From Nonomuraea typhae (GTDB lineage Bacteria; Actinomycetota; Actinomycetes; Streptosporangiales; Streptosporangiaceae): a stretch of 64,000 bases of DNA. The notes beneath the pieces are model-generated. The model saw only the letters and a program-made list of their open reading frames with translations. It was not told the origin of the DNA and made no database searches. Below, one piece after another: positions 22,792-31,999 of the stretch. Position 1 is the first letter of the stretch. Each line of letters starts with the position of its first letter. The stretch spans positions 436,308 through 500,307 of the forward strand of contig NZ_VRLV01000004.1 in the NCBI RefSeq assembly GCF_009760925.1. Reading direction: 5' to 3'. Position numbers and translations under genes: made by a program.

Positions 22792-24135
22792 TCAGGTGGC
22801 GAAGGTGAACCAGTTGACGTTGACGAAGTCGGCCGGTTGGCCGCTGGTGAAGGTCAGGTAGACGGTGTGGGTGCCGGTGACCTGGGAGATGTTGGCGGGG
22901 ACGGTGCGCCAGCTCTGCCAGCCTCCGGTGTTGCCCACCGCGAACTCGCCTATCGGCGCCGAGGTGGGTGCGCCCAGGCGTACCTGGACCAGGCCGCTCA
23001 CTCCGCCGGGCGCCCCGGATGCCACCCGGGCGCGGAACTGGGTGGCGGCGGTGCCGCCGAAGGCGACGTTGTCGAAGCGGAGCCAGTCGCCGTTGGCGAT
23101 CCAGCCGACGTTCTGGCCGCCGCCGGTGTCACCGGTGGCTTCGAGGGCGGTGCCGGATTGGGCCTGGTAGCTCTCGGCCTGGATGGTGGAGCGGGCGTCC
23201 ACGCCGCCGGGCGGGGCGGTGCCGCTCTGCCAGACGGCCACGTAGTCGACGATCATCGGGCGGCCGGAGACGGTGGCGGCGGTGGGGGTGGCGAAGCCGG
23301 CCACGCCGTCGGGGAAGGCGCCGCCCATGGCCACGTTGAGCAGGATGAAGTAGCCGGCGTGGCCGGTCATGTCGGTCCAGGTGGCGGCGTCGAACTGGGA
23401 CTGGCTGACCGCGTGGTACTGCTGGCCGTCCACGTACCAGCGCAACTGGTTGGGCGAGACGCTGCGGTCCCATTCGAAGCGGTAGGTGTGGAAGGCGGAC
23501 TGGCAGGTGGCGCCGGGGCAGGCGCGGCTGGCGCCGAGGCCGTTGAACTCGTTGCAGGGGCCGCCGGGCGCGACGCCGCAGTGGAGCACGCCCCAGACGG
23601 AGTTGATCCCGTTGACGTTCTCCATGATGTCGAACTCGCCGATGCCCGGCCAGTTCCAGTAGTTGCCGCGGAACGGGGCGCCGAGCGCCCAGAAGGCGGG
23701 CCAGTAGCCGAGTGCGGCCTGACCGGTGACGTCGGGCATCTGGATGCGGCCCTCGATGCGCAGGATGCGGCCGTCGGCGGGCTTGAAGTCGGTGCGGCGG
23801 GTCTCGATGCGGGCGGAGGTCCAGTCGCGGTTGGCGCCCAGCGGGGTGATGCGCAGGTTGCCGGATCCGTCGAGGCCGACGTTGCCGGGGTTCGCGGTGT
23901 AGTTCTGGATCTCGCCGGTGCCCCAGTTGGCGGGGCCGCCCGGGTAGGAGTGGCCGGTGTCGATGATCCAGTTGCCGGGGTCGGGCAGGGTTCCTGCGGG
24001 CCCGTTGAAGTCGTCGGCCCACACCAGCGACCAGCCGGACGGCGGGGGCGGGACGGAGGCGGAGGCGGCCGGGACGAACAACGCGAGAAGGGCCGGTAAC
24101 GCGGTGGCCAGGAGGGTGAGACGGCGGCGCAGCAT
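22792..24135 (-). CDS. Secreted GH16 beta-glucanase with C-terminal CBM6-like domain
   Basis: Signal peptide (MLRRRLTLLATALPALLALF ending near AASA). The catalytic jelly-roll (about residues 30-280) carries the GH16 signature GEFDIMENVNG, with nucleophile and acid/base glutamates spaced as ExDxxE, the type seen in endo-beta-1,3-glucanases. A linker follows, then about 130 residues beginning STIQAESYQAQSGTALEAT that look like a carbohydrate-binding module family 6 (GGGQNVGWIANGDWLRFDNV). The extracellular enzyme would cut laminarin-like or fungal wall glucan. ATG 24135 was chosen because it begins the signal peptide. Two GAGAGCGCTCTC palindromes lie upstream, implying sugar-responsive LacI control. 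Confidence 0.93.
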   Translation of the reverse strand: MLRRRLTLLATALPALLALFVPAASASVPPPPSGWSLVWADDFNGPAGTLPDPGNWIIDTGHSYPGGPANWGTGEIQNYTANPGNVGLDGSGNLRITPLGANRDWTSARIETRRTDFKPADGRILRIEGRIQMPDVTGQAALGYWPAFWALGAPFRGNYWNWPGIGEFDIMENVNGINSVWGVLHCGVAPGGPCNEFNGLGASRACPGATCQSAFHTYRFEWDRSVSPNQLRWYVDGQQYHAVSQSQFDAATWTDMTGHAGYFILLNVAMGGAFPDGVAGFATPTAATVSGRPMIVDYVAVWQSGTAPPGGVDARSTIQAESYQAQSGTALEATGDTGGGQNVGWIANGDWLRFDNVAFGGTAATQFRARVASGAPGGVSGLVQVRLGAPTSAPIGEFAVGNTGGWQSWRTVPANISQVTGTHTVYLTFTSGQPADFVNVNWFTFAT

Positions 24136-24166
24136 GACTGCTCCTCTTGGGGGGTGACAGAGGTCA

Positions 24167-24178
24167 GAGAGCGCTCTC
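24167..24178. promoter_or_regulatory. LacI-family operator upstream of the GH16 gene
   Basis: GAGAGCGCTCTC, a perfect 12-bp palindrome with the central CG typical of LacI-family sites (compare CebR TGGGAGCGCTCCCA), 31 bases from the glucanase start. No LacI gene is in the window, so the repressor acts in trans. Confidence 0.75.
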
Positions 24179-24221
24179 ACATCAGAAAGAAGCACACGGT
24201 TAGCAGCGTGTCAACTTGACT

Positions 24222-24233
24222 GAGAGCGCTCTC
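24222..24233. promoter_or_regulatory. Second identical LacI-family operator
   Basis: A second perfect GAGAGCGCTCTC, 55 bases from the first. The pair brackets the probable glucanase promoter (TTGACT-like and AT-rich sequence between them) and this copy also lies 63 bases upstream of the phytase-like gene, so one repressor may control both divergent genes. Confidence 0.75.
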
Positions 24234-24296
24234 GCGCTACGGTCGGTTGGGCGGTGTTCGACGTCCCGTCATCCGGCGACCCTAAGGTGGCCCGCC

Positions 24297-25364
24297 ATGA
24301 GACCTTTCGCCATCTTGACGTGCACCGGCCTCCTGGCCCTCGGCGCCGCCGCGGTCCCGGCCGCCGAGACCGGCCCCGGCCGTGAGCAGGACTCCGGTGG
24401 CGAGCGGGGTTACGGCGGGAAGCCGCAGTACGGCCGGGCCGCCCTGGCCGGGTTCGCCTCCCTGCCCGCGCAGACCTATGTGCCCGGCAGCGCCGACTTC
24501 CTGTTGCGCGTGCACCACGTGCGCCCCGACTTCCGGGCGAAGACGGTGACGGTGGCGGGCGGCGTCAACCTGTCCGATCCGCGCGGGCTGGTGCCGTTCC
24601 CCTTGACGCGCCCCGACCGCACGCTGACCGGCGCCGACTTCGACGTGGAGTCGATCGTGCGCTCCGCCGACGGCAGCTACTGGTTCGGCGACGAGTTCGG
24701 CCCCTTCCTCCTGCACGCCGACTCCCGCGGCCGGCTCGTCGACGCCCCGGTGCCGCTGCCCGGCGTGAAGTCGCCCGACCATCCGGCGCCGGGCGGCGAG
24801 CAGCCGAACCTCGGCCGCAGCAAGGGCTTCGAGGGCATGGCCCGCTCGGTGGACGGCCGCCGCCTCCACCCGCTGCTCGAGGGCACGGTCACCGGCGATC
24901 CGGCGGGCTCGCTGCGCATGTACGAGTACGACCTGCGCCGCCGGACCTACACCGACCGCCGCTGGACGTACCGCCTGGAGGACCCCTCGCACGCGATCGG
25001 CGACGCCGTCGCCGTGGACCGCCACCGCTTCCTCATCATCGAACGCGACAGCCTGCAGGGCGCCGCGGCCCGCTTCAAGCGCGTCTACCTGGCCGACACC
25101 CGCGACAGGGACGGTGACGGCGCCCTCGACAAGACCCAGGTGGCCGACCTGCTCGACCTGGCGGCGCCCGGCGGCGGCACGTTCACCTTCCCGTTCCAGA
25201 CCATCGAGGACGTCATCATCCTCGACGACCGCACGCTCGGGATCCTGAACGACAACAACTTCCCGTTCTCCTCCGGCCGCACGCCGGGCGCGCCGGACCC
25301 GAACGAGTTCATCAAGGTACGGCTGACGCGCGGCCTGAACGCCGACCCCCGCGTCTACCTCTGA
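24297..25364 (+). CDS. Secreted esterase-like phytase-family protein
   Basis: Signal peptide MRPFAILTCTGLLALGAAAVPAAE, then a Gly-rich mature N-terminus and a beta-propeller-like domain matching the esterase-like phytase family: ADFDVESIVRSADGSYWFGDEFGPFLLH, GFEGMARSVDGRRL and FQTIEDVIILDDRTLGILNDNNFP are the characteristic blocks. A calcium-binding-like DTRDRDGDGALDK loop is present. Members are extracellular phosphatases or esterases of uncertain substrate. ATG 24297 starts the signal peptide. It is divergent from the GH16 gene and may share its operators. Its 3' end overlaps the convergent hypothetical by 10 bases. Confidence 0.85.
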   Translation: MRPFAILTCTGLLALGAAAVPAAETGPGREQDSGGERGYGGKPQYGRAALAGFASLPAQTYVPGSADFLLRVHHVRPDFRAKTVTVAGGVNLSDPRGLVPFPLTRPDRTLTGADFDVESIVRSADGSYWFGDEFGPFLLHADSRGRLVDAPVPLPGVKSPDHPAPGGEQPNLGRSKGFEGMARSVDGRRLHPLLEGTVTGDPAGSLRMYEYDLRRRTYTDRRWTYRLEDPSHAIGDAVAVDRHRFLIIERDSLQGAAARFKRVYLADTRDRDGDGALDKTQVADLLDLAAPGGGTFTFPFQTIEDVIILDDRTLGILNDNNFPFSSGRTPGAPDPNEFIKVRLTRGLNADPRVYL

Positions 25365-25708
25365 TCAGGGGTGTGCAGGGTGCCGGACTGGGGGTCGAAG
25401 ACGACCAGGCCGTGGCGGCCGGCCAGGTCGAAGACGGTCCGGCACACCTCGGCCGCCCTGGGGAAGACGGCGCTGGCCAGCACGGTGTCGTCGGCCACGG
25501 TCAGCGGCTCCGCCCAGGGGGAGGCGGCGTAGTTGTCGGCCGTCAGGTCGGGGTAGCGGGCGGTCAGGTCGTCGAGGAAGGCGGCCACCTCGGCCCGGGG
25601 AGCCTCCACCGGCTCGGCCGTACTCTCGCACCAGTCGAGGAACTTGGCCGTGGCCCGCAGTGGCGTGATCGGCTCGTCCTCGAACCACACGGCCAGATCG
25701 AAGCTCAT
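25355..25708 (-). CDS. Hypothetical protein, 117 aa, coupled to the FadR-type regulator
   Basis: Starts MSFDLAVWFEDEPITPLRAT; small, acidic, soluble. It resembles short actinomycete proteins of unknown function that occur singly; no catalytic motif is visible. The start overlaps the stop of the GntR gene (ATGA), so it is translated with the regulator. Confidence 0.7.
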   Translation of the reverse strand: MSFDLAVWFEDEPITPLRATAKFLDWCESTAEPVEAPRAEVAAFLDDLTARYPDLTADNYAASPWAEPLTVADDTVLASAVFPRAAEVCRTVFDLAGRHGLVVFDPQSGTLHTPDQR

Positions 25709-26397
25709 CCCACGGAGCCTAGCCGGGCGACCCGGTTGCGTACTCCCTCGAAGTGCGCCTGGAGGGCGGCGATCGCGGCGGTTTTGTCGCCGGCGGTGAC
25801 GGCGGCGTAGATGTCGCGGTGGCGGCGGGCCACGTCGAGCGGAGGCTCGTCGGGGGTGCCGACCTCGTCGCGCAGCTGGTGGTAGACGTCCCAGAACGCG
25901 CCGAGCAGCTGGCTGACCAGGGGGTTGCCGAGGGGCCGGTAGAGGACGTCGTGGAAGAGGCGGTCGATCTCGGGGGAGACCTCGCCCTTCTCGGCCTCGG
26001 CCTCCATCCTGGCCATCACGTCGGCGGCGGCCGACAGGTCGGCGTCGGAGCCCATGTCGATGAGCTTCTGCACCAGCCCGGTCTCGAGGAGTTCGCGGAT
26101 CTCGACGAGGTGGGCGAGGTGGCCGCGCCCGGTGATGCGGCCGTGGAAGGTGAGCTCGTCCACCAGCCCGGCCAGCGACATGCGGCCGACGAACATGCCG
26201 AAGCCGTGCCGGATGTCCACGATGCCCACCGCCTGCAGTGCCTTGAGCGCCTCCCGGACCGAGTTGCGGCTGATGCCCAGCTCCTCCATGAGTTCCGACT
26301 CGGTGGGGAGCGGGTCGCCGGCCACGAGACGCCGCCGGAGAATGATCTCCTTCACGGCTTCCTGGGCCTCGACGGCTCGGCTCAGTCGCGGACGCAT
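25705..26397 (-). CDS. GntR/FadR family transcriptional regulator
   Basis: N-terminal winged helix (LVAGDPLPTESELMEELGISRNSVREALKALQAVGIVDIRHGFGMFV) is the GntR signature. The C-terminal all-helical FCD domain (about residues 95-225) has HLVEIRELLE and the Asp/His residues (FHDVL; HRDIYAAV) that coordinate a metal in FCD proteins. Start ATG 26397 has TAGGAGGGC upstream. It is divergent from the ABC importer operon and probably represses it in response to the imported compound or a breakdown product. Confidence 0.92.
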   Translation of the reverse strand: MRPRLSRAVEAQEAVKEIILRRRLVAGDPLPTESELMEELGISRNSVREALKALQAVGIVDIRHGFGMFVGRMSLAGLVDELTFHGRITGRGHLAHLVEIRELLETGLVQKLIDMGSDADLSAAADVMARMEAEAEKGEVSPEIDRLFHDVLYRPLGNPLVSQLLGAFWDVYHQLRDEVGTPDEPPLDVARRHRDIYAAVTAGDKTAAIAALQAHFEGVRNRVARLGSVG

Positions 26398-26490
26398 GTA
26401 TAGCCCTCCTAAGCGATCACTGCGTAACTTTCCGGTATCCATCCGTTGACCGCAAGCCGTCTGTCCGCTTAGCGTCACCGTTACGCACAA

Positions 26491-26520
26491 GATAGGACAT
26501 GGGATGTCCCATGTTCTATC
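26491..26520. promoter_or_regulatory. Near-perfect 30-bp palindrome upstream of the importer operon
   Basis: GATAGgACATGGGA-tg-TCCCATGTtCTATC: 13 of 14 arm positions pair around a 2-base centre. It sits 23 bases from the GTG start of the substrate-binding protein and just before its AAGGAGG. Either the operator of the divergent GntR regulator or, in RNA, a 5'-UTR hairpin; it is longer than usual for a GntR half-site pair. Confidence 0.75.
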
Positions 26521-26543
26521 TCCCTCCCCGAAGGAGGTTAACC

Positions 26544-28142
26544 GTGAGCTCCGAGTTCACCCGCCGTGACTTCCTGCGCCACACCGGCACCGCGGCCCTC
26601 GTCGCCGCCACCCTCTCGGCCTGCTCCGGCGGCCCCGCCTCGACCGGCTCGGTCGGCGCCGGATCGGACAAGGACCTGATCACCGCGGTCATCGGCTACG
26701 GCAACGACCAGAGCTGGGACCCGACCCAGACGGCCTCGGCCTTCGCCATGGCCGGCATCACCCACATCTACGAGGGCCTGCTCGACACCGACCCGATCAC
26801 GCGGGAGCCGTACCCCGCGCTGGCGACCGCGCTGCCCGCGGACCTCAGCGCGACCACCTGGGCCTTCACCCTCCGCGACGGCGCGACCTGGCACGACGGC
26901 AAGCCGGTCACCGCCGACGACGTGGTCTTCACCTTCGAGCGCGTCCTGGACCCGCAGGCCAACGTGCTCATCGGCAACTTCTTCCGCGCCTGGCTGAAGG
27001 AGGTGAAGAAGACCGGCGACCGCGCGGTCGAGCTGGTCTTCAAGTTCCCCTTCCCGGACGCCGCGGCCCGGCTGACCATCGCCAAGATCATGCCCAAGCA
27101 CGTCTTCGGCCAGCCGGGCGGCTGGGACCAGGCCAAGGGCGGCAAGGCGGTCGGCTCAGGGCCGTACAAGATGGTGGCGCACAACCCGAAGTCCAACACC
27201 ACCTTCGAGGCGCACGCCGCCTACAACGGCCCGCGCCCGGCCACCGCCAAGCGGATGAACTGGCTGACGATCGTGGACGCCGCCGCCCGCGTCGCCAAGA
27301 TCTCCGGCGGCGCCGCCGAGGCGCAGATCGCCGACAACATCCCCTACGCCAACATCGACCGCCTCAAGGGCCAGGGGCTGACCGTCGAGGGCGGCAAGGG
27401 CATGAACCACCTGTTCCTCATGTTCAACACCGCCGCCAAACCCTTCGACGACGTGCGCGTACGGCAGGCGCTCCACTACGCCGTCGACCGGCGCAAGATG
27501 ATCGACGTGGCGCTGAAGGGCCACGGCACGCCCTCCAGCTCCTTCCTCAACGAGGGCCACCCGGACCACCGCCCGGCGAAGGTCGTCTACGACTACGACC
27601 CGGAGAAGGCCAAGGCGCTGCTCAAGGAGGCGGGCGTCGGCAACCTGACGGTCAACCTGATGGCGGTCAACGTGAGCTGGCTGGCCGACTGCCTGCCCAC
27701 GATCGCCGCCTCCTGGGAGGCGATCGGGGTGAGGACCACGCTGGAGCCGCAGGACACCGCGGCGTTGTTCACCAAGATGGACCAGTTCCAGGACTACCAG
27801 GTGGTCGCGGCGGCCTCGAACCCCAACCAGTTCGGCATGGACGCCGACCTGATCCTGCACTACAACTACGTGCCCGGCGGCCTGTGGATGAAGTACTCCC
27901 ACTGGGAGCAGAGCAAGGACGCCAAGGACCTGTTCGCCCTCATGGACCAGGCCACCCAGGAGCCCGAAAAGGCCGCTAAAACCGCCTTAATCCACAAATA
28001 TCTGGACGTGATCGCCGAGCAGGCCGTGCTCTACCCCGTCGTCCACACCGAGCTCATGACCGCCTGGGACCCCAAGAAGCTCTCCGGCGTCCGCGCCCAG
28101 CCCTACCCCGGCATCAACCTCCTGCAGGCCAAGAGGACATGA
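26544..28142 (+). CDS. ABC transporter substrate-binding lipoprotein, oligopeptide type (SBP_bac_5)
   Basis: GTG start with AAGGAGG upstream. The N-terminus has a Tat motif (FTRRDFLRHTG) and a lipobox (ATLSACSGG), so it is a folded, lipid-anchored extracellular protein. The mature part has the SBP_bac_5 landmarks ITHIYEGLLDTDPITREPYPALATA, TFTLRDGATWHDGKPVTADDVVFTFERV and VRQALHYAVDRRKMID. Family members bind di/oligopeptides, nickel or opine-like compounds. It is the first gene of a five-gene operon with two permeases, two ATPases and an aldolase, all overlapping by 4 to 8 bases. Confidence 0.93.
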   Translation: MSSEFTRRDFLRHTGTAALVAATLSACSGGPASTGSVGAGSDKDLITAVIGYGNDQSWDPTQTASAFAMAGITHIYEGLLDTDPITREPYPALATALPADLSATTWAFTLRDGATWHDGKPVTADDVVFTFERVLDPQANVLIGNFFRAWLKEVKKTGDRAVELVFKFPFPDAAARLTIAKIMPKHVFGQPGGWDQAKGGKAVGSGPYKMVAHNPKSNTTFEAHAAYNGPRPATAKRMNWLTIVDAAARVAKISGGAAEAQIADNIPYANIDRLKGQGLTVEGGKGMNHLFLMFNTAAKPFDDVRVRQALHYAVDRRKMIDVALKGHGTPSSSFLNEGHPDHRPAKVVYDYDPEKAKALLKEAGVGNLTVNLMAVNVSWLADCLPTIAASWEAIGVRTTLEPQDTAALFTKMDQFQDYQVVAAASNPNQFGMDADLILHYNYVPGGLWMKYSHWEQSKDAKDLFALMDQATQEPEKAAKTALIHKYLDVIAEQAVLYPVVHTELMTAWDPKKLSGVRAQPYPGINLLQAKRT

Positions 28143-29098
28143 CCCTCGTCGCCCGGATGCTGGCCCGCCGCATCCTCATCCTCATCCCGCTGCTGCTGGG
28201 CGTCATCGCCTTCGTCTTCATCGTGATGCGCTTCTCCTCCAGCAAACCCGAGTACGCCTACTTCCAGGGCGCCAACCCCACCGCCGAGCAGATCCGCCAG
28301 TTCCAGCTGGAGAACGGCCTGCTCGACCCGCTGCCGGTGCGCTACCTGCGCTTCGTCGGCGAGCTGGCCGCCGGCGACATGGGCACCAGCGTGCTCACCA
28401 AGAAACCGGTCCTGGACTCGGTGCTCACCGCGCTGCCGCTGACGCTCCAGCTCACCCTGCTCGGGCTGGGCGTCGCGGCCGTGCTGGCGCTGGTGTTCGG
28501 CGTCACCGCGGCCCTCTTCCGCGACCGCTGGCCCGACCAGCTCATCCGGGTCGTCTCGCTGGTCGGCGTGGCCGCCCCCGCGTTCTGGCTGGCGTTGCTG
28601 ATGATCCAGTGGCTGGCCGTCGGCGAAGGACTCTTCCCGAGCGGCGGCTACATCAACCCGGCCGACTCCACCGCGGGCTGGCTGCGCTCGATGACCCTGC
28701 CCGCGCTCTCGCTCTCGCTGCCCGTCGCCGCCCAGCTCACCCGGATCATCCGCACCTCCATGGTCGAGGAACTGGACCGCGACTACGTCCGCACCGCGAT
28801 CGGCAGCGGCCTGCCACCCGTCGTCGTGGTCGGCCGCAACGTGCTGCGCAACGCCCTCATCAACCCGCTCACCGTGCTCGGCCTGCGCATCGGCTACCTC
28901 ATCGGCGGCGCGGTCGTGATCGAGCAGATCTACGGCCTGCCCGGCATGGGCCAGCTCATGATCAACGCGGTCCGCGACGGCGACCCGGCGGTCGTCCAGG
29001 GCGTGGTGCTCACCATCGCCGTCGGCTTCATGCTCGTCAACCTGCTCGTGGACGTCCTCTACCTGCTGGTCAACCCCCGCCTCAGGAGCGCCGCATGA
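28139..29098 (+). CDS. ABC permease, DppB/OppB type
   Basis: Six hydrophobic segments; the N-terminal periplasmic loop characteristic of DppB (FSSSKPEYAYFQGANPTAEQIRQF) is present, and the EAA-loop region reads YVRTAIGSGLPPVVVVGRNVLRNALIN. ATGA overlap with the binding-protein gene and with the next permease gene. Confidence 0.93.
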   Translation: MTLVARMLARRILILIPLLLGVIAFVFIVMRFSSSKPEYAYFQGANPTAEQIRQFQLENGLLDPLPVRYLRFVGELAAGDMGTSVLTKKPVLDSVLTALPLTLQLTLLGLGVAAVLALVFGVTAALFRDRWPDQLIRVVSLVGVAAPAFWLALLMIQWLAVGEGLFPSGGYINPADSTAGWLRSMTLPALSLSLPVAAQLTRIIRTSMVEELDRDYVRTAIGSGLPPVVVVGRNVLRNALINPLTVLGLRIGYLIGGAVVIEQIYGLPGMGQLMINAVRDGDPAVVQGVVLTIAVGFMLVNLLVDVLYLLVNPRLRSAA

Positions 29099-30996
29099 GA
29101 CGCCTGCCCCCGCTGTCGTGGGCCGCCGTCGCCGTCGTCGCGCTGGTCGTGCTCGCCGCCCTGCTCGCGCCCTGGCTGGCCCCGCACTCGCCGTACTTCC
29201 AGGAGGCCGCGGGCGGCGGCCCGTCGGCCGCGCACTGGATGGGGCTCGACAGCGCCAACCGCGACATCCTGTCCAGGCTGCTGTACGGCGCGCGGTGGTC
29301 GCTGCTCATCGGCCTGGGCGCCACCGGCCTGGCGCTGCTGGCCGGAGCGGTCATCGGCGCCATCGCGGCCACCTCCGGCAAGGCCGTGGACGAGACCCTC
29401 ATGCGCGCCCTCGACGTGATCATGGCCTTCCCCGGCATCGCCCTGGCCGCCGTGCTCGTCGCCGTCTTCGGCGGCAGCGTCCCGGTGCTCGTCTTCGCCA
29501 TGGCCTTCCTGTACATGCCGTCCGTGGCCCGCGTCGTGCGCGCCAACGTGCTGGCCCAGTACGGGGAGGACTACGTCGCCGCCGAACGCGTCATCGGGGC
29601 CCGCACGCCGTACATCGTGATCCGGCACGTCGCGGTCAACACCGCCGCGCCCGTGCTGGTGTTCTGCACGGTCATGGTGGCCGACGCGATCGTCTTCGAG
29701 GCGTCGCTGTCGTTCATCGGCGCCGGGGTGCGCCCGCCGAACCCCTCCTGGGGCAGCGTCATCGCCGACGGCAAGAACATGGTGCTGATCGGCGGCTGGT
29801 GGGCCACCGTCTTCCCCGGGCTGCTGATCCTGCTCACCGTGCTCGCGCTCAACATCCTGTCGGAGGGCATCTCCGACGCCTGGGCCGCGCCCGCCGCCCG
29901 CGATCGGGGGCGGCCCGACCGGGCGCAGGACGCCTTCGAGCGGGCCGTCCCCGGCTCCGGCCGGGTCGTCGAGCTGCCGGGGCTGGAGGAGGCCGCCCGC
30001 CGTCTGGCCGAACGCGCGCGCCCGCGCCCCGAAGGCCCGCCGATCCTGTCGGTGGAGAACCTCGCCATCGGCTTCGAGCACCGCCACGGCGGCGTGGACA
30101 TCGTGGACCGCGTCTCGTTCGAGGTGCGCCCCGGCGAGGTGCTCGGGCTGGTCGGCGAGTCCGGCTGCGGCAAGTCGCTGACCGCGCTGGCGATCATGGG
30201 CCTGCAGCCGCGCGAGGCCAGGGTACGCGGGCAGATCCGCTTCGCCCAGCGCGAGCTCATCGCCCTGCCGCGCCGCGCCAGGAGGCGGCTGCTCGGCCAC
30301 GAGATGGCCATGATCTACCAGGACGCGCTGTCCTCCCTGAACCCCGCCATGACCGTCCGCGCCCAGCTCAAGCAGCTCACCCGGCGTGGCGGCCGGCGCA
30401 CGCCCGCCGAGCTGCTGGCCCTGGTCGGCCTCGACGCCGGCCGTACCCTCTCGTCCTACCCGCACGAGCTGTCCGGCGGGCAGCGCCAGCGGGTGCTCAT
30501 CGCGATGGCGCTCTCCCGCGAGCCCAAGCTGATCGTCGCCGACGAGCCCACCACCGCGCTCGACGTCACCGTGCAGGCCCAGGTCATCGAGCTGCTGCTG
30601 AGCCTGCGCGAGGAGCTCGGGTTCGCGCTGATCCTCGTCTCGCACGACCTCGCGCTGGTCGCCGACGTGACCGACCGCGTGGTCGTCATGTACGGCGGGC
30701 AGATCGCCGAGACCGGCGCCACCGCCACGCTGGTCGGCGCCCCGGCCCACCACTACGCCCGGGGCCTGCTCGGCTCGGTGCTGTCGCTGGAGGCGGGGGC
30801 GGAACGCCTCACCCAGATCCCCGGCGTGGTGCCGTCGCCGGCGGGCTTCCCCGCGGGCTGCCGCTTCGCCGACCGGTGCCCGATGGCGGGGCCGGAGTGC
30901 CGGGAGACCCGTCCCACGCTGGAAGGGGACGTGCACGTCCACGCCGTCGCCTGTCACCACCCCGCCCTCGCGCAGGCAGGAGCCGATCATGCCTGA
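29095..30996 (+). CDS. Fused DppC-type permease and DppD-type ATPase
   Basis: Residues 1-280 are a DppC permease (LPPLSWAAVAVVALVVLAAL onward; EAA loop YVAAERVIGARTPYIVIRHV). A linker of about 35 residues leads to an ATPase (about 315-633): Walker A GESGCGKS, Q-loop YQDALSSLNP, signature LSGGQRQRV, Walker B LIVADEPTTALD, and the oligopeptide-transporter C-terminal cluster CRFADRCPMAGPEC. These are usually two genes; the fusion fixes one permease to one ATPase. The downstream gene supplies the second ATPase. Confidence 0.93.
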   Translation: MRRLPPLSWAAVAVVALVVLAALLAPWLAPHSPYFQEAAGGGPSAAHWMGLDSANRDILSRLLYGARWSLLIGLGATGLALLAGAVIGAIAATSGKAVDETLMRALDVIMAFPGIALAAVLVAVFGGSVPVLVFAMAFLYMPSVARVVRANVLAQYGEDYVAAERVIGARTPYIVIRHVAVNTAAPVLVFCTVMVADAIVFEASLSFIGAGVRPPNPSWGSVIADGKNMVLIGGWWATVFPGLLILLTVLALNILSEGISDAWAAPAARDRGRPDRAQDAFERAVPGSGRVVELPGLEEAARRLAERARPRPEGPPILSVENLAIGFEHRHGGVDIVDRVSFEVRPGEVLGLVGESGCGKSLTALAIMGLQPREARVRGQIRFAQRELIALPRRARRRLLGHEMAMIYQDALSSLNPAMTVRAQLKQLTRRGGRRTPAELLALVGLDAGRTLSSYPHELSGGQRQRVLIAMALSREPKLIVADEPTTALDVTVQAQVIELLLSLREELGFALILVSHDLALVADVTDRVVVMYGGQIAETGATATLVGAPAHHYARGLLGSVLSLEAGAERLTQIPGVVPSPAGFPAGCRFADRCPMAGPECRETRPTLEGDVHVHAVACHHPALAQAGADHA

Positions 30997-31999
30997 CCCG
31001 ATCGAAGTCCAGGCCGAGCTCCGCGGGGTGCACGTCGTGCACAAGGCGCGCTCCGGCGGCCTGTTCACCCGCGACCGCGTCTACGCCCTGACCGGCGCCG
31101 ACCTGGCCGTCTCGCCCGGCGAGACCGTGGGGATCGTGGGCGAGTCGGGGTGCGGGAAGTCCACGCTGGCCAGGGTCCTGGTCGGGCTGCAGCGGCCGGC
31201 GCAGGGGACGGTAAGGCTTCGGGGGCAGGATCTGTGGGCGATGAAGGAGGGCGAACGCCGCGAGCTCATCGGCACCGGCGTTGGCATGATTTTTCAGGAT
31301 CCGGCCACGGCGCTCAACCGGCGGCTCCCGGTCGGCCGGATCCTGCGCGACCCGCTCGACGTGCACCGGCGTGGCACCCCGGCACAGCGGGAGGAGCGGG
31401 TCAAAGAGCTGCTCGACCTGGTCGGCCTGCCGCCGAGCGCCGCCGGCGCGCTGCCCGGCCAGCTGTCGGGCGGGCAGCGGCAGCGGGTCGCCGTGGCCAG
31501 GGCGCTCGCGCTGGAGCCCGGCCTGGTCATCGCCGACGAGCCGACCAGCGCCCTGGACGTCTCCGTCCGGGCCCAGGTCCTCAACCTGCTGCTCGACCTC
31601 AAGGCACGGCTGGGCCTGGCGCTGGTCTTCGTCTCGCACGACATCCAGACCGTGCGGCGGATGAGCGACCGGGTCGTCACGATGTACCTCGGCCGGATCG
31701 TCGAGCAGGGCCCCGCCGACGGGGTGCCCGGCCGGGCCCGGCACCCCTACACGCGGGCGTTGTTCTCCGCCACGCCCGGCCTCATCTCGCCCATCACCCC
31801 GATCCCGCTGGTCGGCGCCGTGCCCTCGGCGACCAGGCCGCCCAGCGGCTGCCCGTTCCGCACCCGGTGCTGGCGGGCAGATGACCTCTGTGCCGCGGAG
31901 ATGCCCGCCGTACAGGAGGAGGACGGGCACCTCTTCCACTGCCATCACCCCGTGACCGCGGGGGCGACGGACCTCGACCTGATCCAGGAGCGCGCATGA
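30989..31999 (+). CDS. ABC ATPase, DppF/OppF type
   Basis: Walker A GESGCGKST, QDPATALNRRLPVG in the Q-loop region, signature LSGGQRQRV, Walker B LVIADEPTSALD, and the C-terminal oligopeptide-transporter motif CPFRTRC. Start ATG 30989 overlaps the previous gene by 8 bases. Pairs with the ATPase half of the fusion protein to power import. Confidence 0.93.
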   Translation: MPDPIEVQAELRGVHVVHKARSGGLFTRDRVYALTGADLAVSPGETVGIVGESGCGKSTLARVLVGLQRPAQGTVRLRGQDLWAMKEGERRELIGTGVGMIFQDPATALNRRLPVGRILRDPLDVHRRGTPAQREERVKELLDLVGLPPSAAGALPGQLSGGQRQRVAVARALALEPGLVIADEPTSALDVSVRAQVLNLLLDLKARLGLALVFVSHDIQTVRRMSDRVVTMYLGRIVEQGPADGVPGRARHPYTRALFSATPGLISPITPIPLVGAVPSATRPPSGCPFRTRCWRADDLCAAEMPAVQEEDGHLFHCHHPVTAGATDLDLIQERA

